Below are positions 7,008 to 14,139 of a DNA stretch of 16,969 nt, piece after piece. The notes under the pieces were generated by a model. The model was given only the letters and a program-made list of their open reading frames with translations, was not told where the DNA came from and ran no database searches. Position 1 is the stretch's first letter, and each line of letters opens with the position of its first letter. A program made the translations under genes and the position numbers. Origin of the DNA: an uncultured Clostridia bacterium (GTDB lineage: Bacteria; Bacillota; Clostridia; UBA1381); the NCBI GenBank assembly GCA_934454035.1, contig CAKSFY010000041.1, positions 1 through 16,969 of the forward strand, written 5' to 3'.

Positions 7008-8093
7008 ATGAAAAATCAAATCACGCTTAATTTAAAAGAAATAACAATGATTATGATAAATCTGATAAGTGTAAAACTGTTTTTTACCTATCCGAAAAGA
7101 CTGATTTTAAATTCGGGCAATGCCGCATGGATTCAGATAATTTATGTATCGCTTATAATGCTCGGAATATTTTATATAACAGTTTTTGCATACAAACGGT
7201 GCGGAAATAAAAGCATATTGGATTTATCGGATAAAATCGGCGGAAAAACTGCGAAAGCATTTGTCGGTCTGCTTGTGATTTTTGTGCTTTTTATAAATGT
7301 TGCTTCAACCATGCGCAGTTATCCGGATATGGTAAAAATGGTTCTTTTGCCGGATACGCCGAACGAAATGATACTTTTGGTCTATGCACTTGTCATTGCG
7401 GCGGCGGTATATCTGGGAATAGATTCGATTGCAAGAATACATGCAATTTTTGTGCCGATAGTTCTTGGAATAATGCTTGTTTTTTTTGTATTTTTACTTC
7501 CTCATGCAAAGATTTACAATTTGTATCCGCTGTTCGGCAACGGCGCAGGCAGAATTTTCGGCAGAGGGTCGGTTGCAATAGAATTTTTCGATGATATTTT
7601 GGTTTTAAATATTTTGCTGCCGTATATAAAAAACGTATCCGACGCAAAAAAAGCAGGAGGACGTGCAATTGTCATCTGTTCTTTTGCCGCATTTCTTGTA
7701 ATGCTTATGTACGGCTTGATTTACCCTTATCCGTCCTCGGAAAAATTTATAATCCCGATTTATCAGCTTACCAGATTGCTCGGAATCGGAGATTTTTTTC
7801 AGAGATTTGAAGCATTTTTTGAATTTGTATGGTCGCTTGCGGTCTTTTTGTATTCGTCTCTTTATATCGCGGTTATATGCATTGTCCTTCGTGAGAGTTT
7901 TGGTTTAAAATATGAAAAACCGCTCGCAGTGCCCGTTATTGCAATTATAACAATATTGTCGGCAGACATACAAAACACCCAGGAAATGGCGGAAAAACAT
8001 TGGTATATTATAGCGATTACCTGCATTACGGCATTTGTATTGCCGTGCTTAATGGCAATAATTTACAAAATAAAAATGAGGAATGATGTATGA
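7008..8093 (+). CDS. GerAB/ArcD/ProY-family receptor subunit B
   Basis: The B subunit of the germinant receptor, an APC-superfamily transporter fold thought to hold the germinant-binding pocket. The 361-residue length and roughly ten hydrophobic segments, for example IYVSLIMLGIFYITVFAY and AFVGLLVIFVLFINVAS, fit the family. The conserved early stretch VKLFFTYPKRLI is present in place of the usual P-rich segment after TM1. AAGGAG lies upstream, 27 bp after subunit A ends. Its last codons overlap subunit C by 4 bp (ATGA), indicating translational coupling. Specificity for an amino acid, bile acid or other ligand cannot be read from sequence alone. Confidence 0.92.
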   Translation: MKNQITLNLKEITMIMINLISVKLFFTYPKRLILNSGNAAWIQIIYVSLIMLGIFYITVFAYKRCGNKSILDLSDKIGGKTAKAFVGLLVIFVLFINVASTMRSYPDMVKMVLLPDTPNEMILLVYALVIAAAVYLGIDSIARIHAIFVPIVLGIMLVFFVFLLPHAKIYNLYPLFGNGAGRIFGRGSVAIEFFDDILVLNILLPYIKNVSDAKKAGGRAIVICSFAAFLVMLMYGLIYPYPSSEKFIIPIYQLTRLLGIGDFFQRFEAFFEFVWSLAVFLYSSLYIAVICIVLRESFGLKYEKPLAVPVIAIITILSADIQNTQEMAEKHWYIIAITCITAFVLPCLMAIIYKIKMRNDV

Positions 8094-9406
8094 AAAAGTT
8101 ATTATTTGCAGTATTAGCCGTGTTTCTTCTTTCGGGCTGCTATGACGCAAAAGAGCCTAATAATATAGCTTATGTGGTTGCGGTCGGAGTGGATTTGAGC
8201 GAGGACGACGGCGTTTATGAATACACGATTCAGTTTGCAAAAACAACTCAGATAAGCGGAGGCTCAAGCGAAGAGGGAGGAAAAGAGGGCAGCGACATAG
8301 TGGAGGTAATAAATGTAAAAGCGCCCACTGTCTATTCGGCAGTTAATATAGCCAACCAGGTAGTAAGCAAGAATTTTACGCTTGCACATACAAAGCTCAT
8401 CGTAATTTCGCATGAGATTGCGGAGCGCGGCGTCAGGGATTTGTTTGATACTTTCGGCAGAAACAGCGATATACGGCCGAATATTTATATAGCCGTATCA
8501 ACAGGCAGTGCCCGCGATTATCTGGACAGTGTAAAACCGATTGCGGAAATTAATCCCGTGAGCTATTACCGTTTGATTTTTGAATCCGAAAGAGGAGGAT
8601 ATGTCCCGAGAGTTCTTTTAAAAGATTTTTATTTTCAGATTGACGATGAAAATAAACAGAATGTACTTCCGCTTGCAAGTGTAAACGAAAAAAACAGAGA
8701 AAAAGCGTCAAGTGAAAGTGAAAACGAAGAACAAAAAAACAATGAACTTGAGGGACATAAAATGGAAGTCCCAAAATCAAAGGTAAACGACAAAAAGTTT
8801 GATTTTCTGACAAAAACTTATTATGCAGGCGAAACAGAAGCAGAAAAAGGAAATCCGAGCGAAGTAATGGGAATGGCGGTCTTTGACGGCGAAAAAATGA
8901 TTGGAATAATGGACAACACGGACAGTCTGATTTATAATATTCTGCAAGGCAGCTATAAGCTGAGCTATATTTCTTTTTATAACGAAAAAACACCCGAGAT
9001 TCCTGTAACGGCTGCGGTAATTCAGCAGCGAATGCCGAAAATCTCGGTTGACACAAAGGGAAATTTACCTGTTATTAAAATAAAAATTTTTATGGAGGGA
9101 CAGTTAATTTCGGAAAGTACGGAAAATCCTGCCGAAAAGGATATATCGGGGACAGAAAAACAGTTGGAAAACGAAACAAAAGAAGCAATTGAAAGCTTTT
9201 TATTAAGAACGCAAAAGGACTTTGGAGTTGATATAATAGGGTTCGGGCAATATGCAAAGGCGAATTTCCTCACCAATGCAGCATATGAAAACTATGACTG
9301 GCGTACACAGTATCCGAATTCCGAATTTGAAGTGTCGGTCAGCTTTGAAATGAAAAATACCGGCTTTATTGATTTAAAGGATATTGAAGGGAGTGCAAAC
9401 TCGTGA
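8090..9406 (+). CDS. Ger(x)C-family germination lipoprotein, subunit C
   Basis: The C subunit, a lipoprotein on the outer face of the spore inner membrane. The signal peptide MKKLLFAVLAVFLLSGC ends in lipobox LSGC with lipidated Cys17, followed by YDAKEPNN, matching the family's GC-D-x-x-E start. The ADxx-like core VVAVGVDL and the C-terminal region (LLRTQKDFGVDIIGFGQYAK, then the closing beta strands) are typical. At 438 residues it is somewhat long. The extra length is a charged Lys/Glu/Asn-rich insertion around residues 195-240 (EKASSESENEEQKNNELEGH). It overlaps subunit B by 4 bp and the following small gene by 4 bp. Confidence 0.93.
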   Translation: MKKLLFAVLAVFLLSGCYDAKEPNNIAYVVAVGVDLSEDDGVYEYTIQFAKTTQISGGSSEEGGKEGSDIVEVINVKAPTVYSAVNIANQVVSKNFTLAHTKLIVISHEIAERGVRDLFDTFGRNSDIRPNIYIAVSTGSARDYLDSVKPIAEINPVSYYRLIFESERGGYVPRVLLKDFYFQIDDENKQNVLPLASVNEKNREKASSESENEEQKNNELEGHKMEVPKSKVNDKKFDFLTKTYYAGETEAEKGNPSEVMGMAVFDGEKMIGIMDNTDSLIYNILQGSYKLSYISFYNEKTPEIPVTAAVIQQRMPKISVDTKGNLPVIKIKIFMEGQLISESTENPAEKDISGTEKQLENETKEAIESFLLRTQKDFGVDIIGFGQYAKANFLTNAAYENYDWRTQYPNSEFEVSVSFEMKNTGFIDLKDIEGSANS

Positions 9407-9567
9407 TATATATTACGGTAGGATTGATTGTTGTCATAATATTTTCCGTGCGTGCGGCAGGCTTTGCGGTTTGGCAGTTTAAAAATAAAAATCCGTTCGG
9501 CGGTGCAGTGGTTTTGGCATTATCTGCTGCCGCAATTATTCTGACTGCTATGCAATTAAAATTATAA
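9403..9567 (+). CDS. Small two-TM protein, candidate D subunit of the Ger operon
   Basis: A 54-codon frame starts with GTG inside the subunit C stop (GTGA overlap) and ends at TAA 9565-9567. AAGGGAG lies 9 nt upstream of the GTG. The product has two hydrophobic helices: residues 3-25 (ITVGLIVVIIFSV onward) and 33-50 (GGAVVLALSAAAIILT). They are joined by a polar, basic loop QFKNKNP. Some Bacillus ger operons carry a fourth gene encoding a small two-TM 'D' protein that modulates receptor activity. Size, topology and coupling match that class, but I cannot show sequence homology. The reading frame is short and its GTG start makes it easy for gene finders to miss. Confidence 0.75.
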   Translation: MIYITVGLIVVIIFSVRAAGFAVWQFKNKNPFGGAVVLALSAAAIILTAMQLKL

Positions 9568-9581
9568 TGGACGCATTTCGG

Positions 9582-9605
9582 CGTAAAAAAGAAAATTACG
9601 TTTTT
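9582..9605 (+). terminator. Weak terminator candidate after the Ger operon
   Basis: CGTAA (9582-9586) and TTACG (9596-9600) form a 5-bp stem followed by TTTTT (9601-9605). The stem is short and AT-rich, so readthrough toward the tRNA is possible. Confidence 0.35.
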
Positions 9606-9612
9606 AAATGGG

Positions 9613-9641
9613 TTGACTTTTGGCTTAATTTGTGGTAGAAT
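9613..9641 (+). promoter_or_regulatory. SigA promoter of the tRNA-Arg gene
   Basis: TTGACT (9613-9618), a 17-bp spacer and TAGAAT (9636-9641). It lies downstream of all ger genes and about 100 bp before the tRNA, which would give a 5' leader removed by RNase P. Confidence 0.75.
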
Positions 9642-9746
9642 TATAGTTGCAGTATCTGTTTTGCGGCACTAAAAACTAAATGGGTTTGCTTTAATAGGCA
9701 ATTTATCGGTTAAAACTGCCGTAAAGACTGTTTTTTTGCAACATAA

Positions 9747-9823
9747 GTTTCCGTAGCTCAGCCGGATAGAGCGACCGCCTCCTAAGCGGTAGGTCGGGTG
9801 TTCGAATCACCTCGGGAACGCCA
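9747..9823 (+). tRNA. tRNA-Arg (anticodon CCT)
   Basis: A complete cloverleaf can be drawn. The acceptor stem GTTTCCG pairs with CGGGAAC (one G-U). The D arm is GCTC/GAGC. The anticodon stem ACCGC/GCGGT closes the loop CTCCTAA with anticodon CCT at 9781-9783. The T arm is GGGTG/CACCT with loop TTCGAAT. The discriminator is G and CCA is encoded. It reads AGG codons, often a single-copy tRNA. A terminator follows directly. Confidence 0.97.
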
Positions 9824-9854
9824 AAAATCCGCATACGTTAGTGTGCGGATTTTT
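9824..9854 (+). terminator. tRNA-Arg terminator
   Basis: AAAATCCGCATAC pairs with GTGTGCGGATTTT around a short loop and ends in a T-run. It begins at the last base of the encoded CCA. Confidence 0.85.
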
Positions 9855-9871
9855 ACTTATTTACAATAAAT

Positions 9872-9914
9872 AAAAGCCGCACGGCAGAGAAAAGTTCCCG
9901 GCTGCACGGCTTTA
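9872..9914 (-). terminator. asp23 terminator
   Basis: AAAGCCG (9873-9879) pairs with CGGCTTT (9907-9913), and an inner CGGC/GCTG stem adds four pairs. On the minus strand the hairpin is followed by TTTTATTTATT. It lies about 27 bp past the asp23 stop and faces the tRNA terminator. Confidence 0.8.
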
Positions 9915-9940
9915 TAATAATTATTTTACATAATTAAAAA

Positions 9941-10432
9941 TTATTCTTCTTCGGGTTCTGCATTATCCGGATTAATATCCTCGATAATTATTTCTTCGGC
10001 AGGTTCCTCAATTTGCGGTTTTTCCTTGTTTTTTTCCTTTTCGAAGCTTACGCCCTCAACATGGACATTAATCTTTTCAACCTTGAGTCCTGTCATTGTT
10101 TCAACACTGTTTTTTACATTTTCCTGAATTTGCCATGCAAGTTCGGGAATACGCACTCCGAAATCAACTACGATAAACAAATCTATTACAGCTGTTTCCT
10201 CGGCTATATCGACCTTAACGCCCTTTGCCGGGTTCTTTTTGCCGCCGAATATTTCTGCAATTCCGCCGGCAAGTGAGCTGTTCATCGAAGCAACGCCCTC
10301 TGTTTCCGACGCGGCAATTCCCGCTATTGAAGCAACCACGTCAACGGCTATTTTTACATTGCCTACTTTTTCTTCCTCGGAGTCTGTTGCCGGTATTTCA
10401 ACAACCTCTTCAATAATATCGTTATTTTCCAT
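9941..10432 (-). CDS. Asp23/Gls24 family protein (YqhY-like)
   Basis: A cytoplasmic protein of the alkaline-shock Asp23/Gls24 family, whose members associate with the cell envelope or affect fatty-acid synthesis; the exact role here is unknown. The 163 residues contain the family core KIAVDVVASIAGIAASETEG followed by VKVDIAEETAVIDLFIVVDF, PELAWQIQENVKNSVETMTG and LKVEKINVHVEGV. Acidic tails flank it on both sides (EEPAEEIIIEDINPDNAEPE at the C-terminus). AAGGAGG precedes the ATG. In many Firmicutes a yqhY gene follows spoIIIAH and precedes nusB; here it follows spoIIIAH, but has its own promoter and terminator and is separated by a repeat. Confidence 0.92.
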   Translation of the reverse strand: MENNDIIEEVVEIPATDSEEEKVGNVKIAVDVVASIAGIAASETEGVASMNSSLAGGIAEIFGGKKNPAKGVKVDIAEETAVIDLFIVVDFGVRIPELAWQIQENVKNSVETMTGLKVEKINVHVEGVSFEKEKNKEKPQIEEPAEEIIIEDINPDNAEPEEE

Positions 10433-10464
10433 TAAAATTCCTCCTTGAGTAAAATTTAATAAGT

Positions 10465-10701
10465 AATTGCGAAATCCCTCTGCCGCCTTCGGTGGTTTTT
10501 CTCGCTGTGTTTCGGTAACACCTCGATTTTGAGAATCCCTCCACCGCTTGCGCGGTCCCCCTCTCGCTGCGGCTCGGTCACACCTCGGCTCTGACAGTCC
10601 ACCGGACTGTCATTCACCACCTCGGTGCCGCTACGCTACCTTTAGGCAAGGGAGGCATATCGGAGGGCATATCGGGAGGTGAAATAGAGGGCGAATTGCG
10701 A
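10465..10701. repeat. GC-rich interspersed repeat, copy 2, in the asp23 leader
   Basis: The element runs from AAATCCCTCTGCCGCC to GGGAGGTGAAATAGAGGGCG. It is bounded on both sides by AATTGCGA (10465-10472 and 10694-10701), which may be an 8-bp target duplication. Internally it contains two diverged copies of a unit of about 52 bp (CCCTC..CCGCC..GG..CTCGCTG..TCGGT..ACACCTCG), then the block shared with copy 1 at 10601-10666, ending in GCATATCGG repeats. The asp23 promoter lies upstream of it, so it is probably transcribed as part of a 5' UTR of about 310 nt. Confidence 0.75.
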
Positions 10702-10754
10702 GGGTAATACAATTACCTATAAAATCAAAAAAGTTTTCAATTGCCTTTTTCTAT

Positions 10755-10783
10755 ATTATAGCAGAAACGCGGCAATATTTCAA
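10755..10783 (-). promoter_or_regulatory. asp23 promoter
   Basis: On the minus strand, TTGAAA (10778-10783), a 17-bp spacer and a perfect TATAAT (10755-10760). It lies just past the spoIIIAH stop and gives asp23 a vegetative start separate from the sporulation operon. The leader crosses the repeat copy. Confidence 0.8.
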
Positions 10784-10810
10784 TACCTATTTTACTCAAT
10801 TTTGCAAAAA

Positions 10811-11467
10811 TTATTTTACCTGGACAATTTTAATGTCTTTTGCTCCGATATTAAGCTGCTCGGCTGCAATATCTTTAAGTTTTGCTATATCTTCCTCCGA
10901 CAAATCGGCTTTTTTGACCAGCATATCCACAGCCGTTCCGTCGATATAAACGGCTATTTCGGAATAACCCTTTGCCTTTGCAATATTTTCAATAGTGGAT
11001 TCCTTTTCTACATTTGAAGCCATTTTCAAAATGCGGTCCTGTGCCTGCTTTCTGGTATCGTCGTCAAAGCTTTCGTTTGCCGCGGTCTGATTCAGAATTT
11101 CAAGAGCCTTTGAGCGTGAGTTCTCCTTTTCCAGCTTAGCAGTCGCGAAACTGTCAACTGCCGAGGTTTGCTTTTCGGCGTCTTTCTTTTTACTTTCCTT
11201 TTTATCTTCTTTAGCGTCCTTTGAATCGGTCGAATCCTTAGCGTCGTTTGCGTCCTTGTTGTCGGCGCTTTCTTCTTTTTTGTCTTCAACGTCGGTCTTT
11301 GAAGAACTTACGTACTGCGCTTCTCCCAGACGTTTCCCGGTCTCTGCATAAAGTTCTCCGTCCGTAACTCTTATTTCGTCCTGATAAGACCAGTTAAGAT
11401 AACCGGCAACTCCTATCAGCACAACCAGTGCTGCGGCAATTACCTCTTTTCGCTTAAAAACCATCAT
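10811..11467 (-). CDS. spoIIIAH: Stage III sporulation protein AH
   Basis: SpoIIIAH is anchored in the mother-cell membrane and its YscJ/FliF-like ectodomain binds forespore SpoIIQ or its clostridial counterpart across the intermembrane space, forming part of the feeding channel. The 218 residues start with a basic tip and one TM segment (VIAAALVVLIGVAGYLNW, about 8-25). A low-complexity linker rich in Asp, Lys, Ser and Glu follows (about 55-100; DKKEESADNKDANDAKD). The C-terminal folded domain contains LEILNQTAA, KMASNVEKESTIENIAKAKG and EIAVYIDGTAVDMLVKK. It is last in the operon, 39 bp after spoIIIAG. No obvious terminator follows; transcription may continue into asp23. Confidence 0.95.
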   Translation of the reverse strand: MMVFKRKEVIAAALVVLIGVAGYLNWSYQDEIRVTDGELYAETGKRLGEAQYVSSSKTDVEDKKEESADNKDANDAKDSTDSKDAKEDKKESKKKDAEKQTSAVDSFATAKLEKENSRSKALEILNQTAANESFDDDTRKQAQDRILKMASNVEKESTIENIAKAKGYSEIAVYIDGTAVDMLVKKADLSEEDIAKLKDIAAEQLNIGAKDIKIVQVK

Positions 11468-11506
11468 AACAAATTCCTCCTTATTAATTAATCGGGTGAC
11501 TCAAAA

Positions 11507-11995
11507 TTATGATCCCGACAATATACATATTTTATGAACCGCAACTCCCATAGAAGTCGAAACGGCGTCCGAGAGCGCCTGCCTGACTTCGGGAGATGCC
11601 GCGCCCTCTGCTATGACCACCACTCCTTTCACGGACGGATAAATCTCTTTGAGAACAACCGGCTCGTTTTTGGACAAAACAGCTTTTTCGTCCGTGCTTT
11701 CACCGCCGAACCCGTTTGAGGTATCGCCCCTTTTGTCATGCTTTTTTTCAAAGGCTATATCCTTTTCCTCGCTTGTGTAATAAGTAATCATAACTGATAC
11801 TTTGCCGGCTCCGTCTACCTTTGATAAAATTTCGGAAAGTCTGTCCTCCTCGGATTTTTCCGAAACTGCGGCAGACGTGTTTTCCTCTTTTTTTTCCGGA
11901 AGCGACGAAAACAGCATTATTGCCGCCCCAATAATTAATATTACATAAATATATTTTGTATTCCGAATTTTGGAAAAAAATTTATCCGCCGACAT
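11507..11995 (-). CDS. spoIIIAG: Stage III sporulation protein AG
   Basis: SpoIIIAG forms a large ring in the intermembrane space of the SpoIIIA-SpoIIQ channel. The 162 residues show a cytoplasmic N-terminus, a single TM segment (YIYVILIIGAAIMLFSSLP, about 14-32) and a ring-building domain with the typical LSEILSKVDGAGKVSVMITY, an insertion rich in Lys and Glu, and the conserved VVVIAEGAASPEVRQALSDA, then VSTSMGVAVHKICIL. The length is short but normal for Clostridia. The start overlaps the spoIIIAF end by 14 bp, indicating coupled translation. Confidence 0.95.
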   Translation of the reverse strand: MSADKFFSKIRNTKYIYVILIIGAAIMLFSSLPEKKEENTSAAVSEKSEEDRLSEILSKVDGAGKVSVMITYYTSEEKDIAFEKKHDKRGDTSNGFGGESTDEKAVLSKNEPVVLKEIYPSVKGVVVIAEGAASPEVRQALSDAVSTSMGVAVHKICILSGS

Positions 11996-12437
11996 TAAAT
12001 ATCACCTCGTCAACATCGTATACATAAGAAATCCGCTGTGAAATCTTTTTATCCTCGCTTATTCCGCCGATTATGATTTTATCAGCCTTTTTAATGCCGC
12101 CGCTGTCGTTCATCTCGACAATCACTTCCACAGAAACGTCTTTTCCGAATTCGCTTTTGATACGCTCTTTAATATCAACCGCAAGCCTTTCGGAAAATTC
12201 TTTTTTCAGCATATCCGAATAAATCCTCTCGCCGTCGGATATTGCATTGTCATTAAATTCACTGTAGGCGGATAAAATATCGATTTTTTTCAGATTCGCA
12301 ATCGGAGTCATTATTATTGTAATAAGAATAATTCCCGTGACTATACTTATGTATTTTTTCCAGCCGGACGGCGAAAAAATATCGGCGAAAACCGCCAGCA
12401 GTGCGCCGCCCGCAATTGAGACAATATAGCTTTTCAA
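11982..12437 (-). CDS. spoIIIAF: Stage III sporulation protein AF
   Basis: SpoIIIAF is a small membrane protein of the SpoIIIA complex. It has two N-terminal TM segments (residues about 3-20 and 31-48, YISIVTGIILITIIMTPI) and a soluble C-terminal ring-like domain with SERLAVDIKERIKSEFG and VEVIVEM. The 151 residues are shorter than the roughly 200 of Bacillus but usual in Clostridia. It sits 19 bp after spoIIIAE and overlaps spoIIIAG. Identification rests on operon position, the FADIFSPSGWKKYI region and topology. Confidence 0.93.
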   Translation of the reverse strand: MKSYIVSIAGGALLAVFADIFSPSGWKKYISIVTGIILITIIMTPIANLKKIDILSAYSEFNDNAISDGERIYSDMLKKEFSERLAVDIKERIKSEFGKDVSVEVIVEMNDSGGIKKADKIIIGGISEDKKISQRISYVYDVDEVIFNVGG

Positions 12438-12456
12438 TATTTTAATCCCTCCGTTT

Positions 12457-13518
12457 TCAGTTAGTTGCGCCGAGCATTATCGCTATGCATATTATAAAAA
12501 GAGTTGCCGCAGTGATTACCATTCCAAGAATCAGCGACACAGACGAGGCAATTTCGCCCAGCATATCCGCCATGCGCTTGTCGCTTATCGGCTCTGCTGC
12601 CGCCTGTGACAGCTTGAGCATAATATAAATTGCAAGTATTTTTATAACCGGCAGAGCACAGATTGACACAAGCGAAATTATGCCTGCCGTGCCGACGGCA
12701 CTTTTCATAAGCTTTGTACTTGAGAGAACCGTGTCAACCGTTTCGGACAATATTCCGCCCACTACAGGCACAAATGTGCCCACGGCAAATTTTATTCCTT
12801 TCATTGCAACCGCGTCGAATACCGGTGCGGAAAATCCGTAAATCGCCGTTACTCCGGTAAAGACCGTCAGCGAAGCGGTCAGAAGCCATTTCGCCGCCGA
12901 ACGGATAAGATTGGTAAGCGATGAAATTTTAAGTCCCGGCGTAATATGCCCTATAATTCCGAGCACTGCGCTGAAATAAACCATCGGGACAATGCACTTG
13001 TCAACCAGGATTGTCATTATATATATCGCCGCCGACATGACCGGGTGAAATGCCGACGCGGATGCGGCAGCCCCTCCCGAAACCAAAAGCGCCGCAAAAA
13101 CGGGGACAAGCTTTGTCACAAAGCCGCAGATGTTGTCAATCACTTCAGCTCCGCAGCCGACCGCCGAAGTAAAAATCTTAAGTGCCGACATTGTCATCAG
13201 AGTGAAGCAGGCAAAAAAAGCCGTTTCGGAAACCTCTTTTTTTCCCTCGGAGCTTTTTAAAATTTGCAGAATTCCCGAAAGTGCGGCAATCACCAGCAAA
13301 TTTATTATCTCTTTCCGGCATTCTCCGACCTCGGCAAAAAGCCTGTTGACAGTGTTCTGCACAATTTCCGCAGGATTTAGGGAAAGTGTGCCCTTTTGTA
13401 TGTCCCCGGCGGTTTGGTTATAAAAATCCTCGCCGTCTATTTCGGTATATTCATCGGCAAATACAACCGCCGAAAATATAAAAAACACAGCCGTAATTAT
13501 TAAAATCAATTTTTTCAT
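12457..13518 (-). CDS. spoIIIAE: Stage III sporulation protein AE
   Basis: SpoIIIAE is the large polytopic membrane component of the feeding channel. The 353 residues begin with a cleavable-looking signal sequence (MKKLILIITAVFFIFSAVVF, then ADEY), a soluble region to about residue 60, then about seven TM segments. Characteristic stretches include LLVIAALSGILQILKSSEG, FVPVVGGILSETVDTVL and VGTAGIISLVSICALPVIKI. The length is about 40 residues below Bacillus SpoIIIAE. It starts 7 bp after spoIIIAD. Its signal peptide suggests Sec insertion, as proposed for Bacillus. Confidence 0.95.
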   Translation of the reverse strand: MKKLILIITAVFFIFSAVVFADEYTEIDGEDFYNQTAGDIQKGTLSLNPAEIVQNTVNRLFAEVGECRKEIINLLVIAALSGILQILKSSEGKKEVSETAFFACFTLMTMSALKIFTSAVGCGAEVIDNICGFVTKLVPVFAALLVSGGAAASASAFHPVMSAAIYIMTILVDKCIVPMVYFSAVLGIIGHITPGLKISSLTNLIRSAAKWLLTASLTVFTGVTAIYGFSAPVFDAVAMKGIKFAVGTFVPVVGGILSETVDTVLSSTKLMKSAVGTAGIISLVSICALPVIKILAIYIMLKLSQAAAEPISDKRMADMLGEIASSVSLILGMVITAATLFIICIAIMLGATN

Positions 13519-13525
13519 AGGTTCC

Positions 13526-13918
13526 TCACACAGAATTAACCGTCTCGATTATCAGATTAAGAAAATCGCCTATTATAGGCGCGGTCATTGCCAGGACGGC
13601 AAGCTTGCCTGCAAGCTGCACTTTTGAAGCAATTGCACCCTCGCCCGAATCCTTGCATATTTCGGCAGAAAACTCGGTTATATATGCAATCGCCGTCAGC
13701 TTGACAACGGTGTAAAAATATTCCGGAGCAATCCGGCAGCGTTCAAGCAGGGAATTAAATTCCGAAATAATTCCGCCTATTTGTCCGCTCATGCAAAGAA
13801 TAAGCGCAATACCTGCCGCCACCGCAACCGGCGGCGCCATTTCCGGATTTTGCTGCCGAACGGTAATTGCAGCAATTGCACAGATTATGCCTGCCGCGGC
13901 AAGCTTAAATGCATCCAT
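13526..13918 (-). CDS. spoIIIAD: Stage III sporulation protein AD
   Basis: A 130-residue polytopic membrane protein. Hydrophobic segments are visible near 3-20 (AFKLAAAGIICAIAAITV), 28-47 (APPVAVAAGIALILCMSG), 66-90 and 103-125. Together with SpoIIIAC and SpoIIIAE it is thought to form the membrane core of the SpoIIIA channel. The conserved EFSAEICKDSGEGAIASKVQ and GKLAVLAMTAPIIGDFLNLI are diagnostic of the family. It lies 12 bp downstream of spoIIIAC and 7 bp upstream of spoIIIAE. Confidence 0.95.
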   Translation of the reverse strand: MDAFKLAAAGIICAIAAITVRQQNPEMAPPVAVAAGIALILCMSGQIGGIISEFNSLLERCRIAPEYFYTVVKLTAIAYITEFSAEICKDSGEGAIASKVQLAGKLAVLAMTAPIIGDFLNLIIETVNSV

Positions 13919-13930
13919 AGGTATCAGTCC

Positions 13931-14125
13931 TTAAAAATTAAATATTGTTTTAATCGTTTCAAATAAATTTCCTATTTCTTTCGACAGAATAAAAAGAACG
14001 CATACCAGTCCCGCAATCGTAGTCAACAGCGCCTGTTCCTCGCGCCCGGAACGTACAAGGAGCTGATTTAAGACCGCCACGATTATGCCTGCTCCGGCAA
14101 TCTGAAAAACCAAATCTATATTCAT
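13931..14125 (-). CDS. spoIIIAC: Stage III sporulation protein AC
   Basis: A 64-residue two-TM protein of the SpoIIIA complex, of standard length for the family. It shows VFQIAGAGIIVAVLNQLLV (residues 6-24), a polar RSGREEQ turn, and LLTTIAGLVCVLFILSKEI (33-51), ending NLFETIKTIFNF. It sits 14 bp after spoIIIAB. Such short genes are easily lost, but the conserved RSGREEQALLTTIAGLV makes the call firm. Confidence 0.95.
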   Translation of the reverse strand: MNIDLVFQIAGAGIIVAVLNQLLVRSGREEQALLTTIAGLVCVLFILSKEIGNLFETIKTIFNF

Positions 14126-14139
14126 ATTGTCCTCCGTTT

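Noticed and set aside
8550..9056. 168-codon minus-strand frame over the Ger C gene
   Set aside because: Phe/Leu/Arg-rich antisense shadow of the lipoprotein gene; no ribosome binding site or motif.
12946..13423. Plus-strand frames over spoIIIAE
   Set aside because: They are antisense to a well supported membrane protein gene and lack family motifs.
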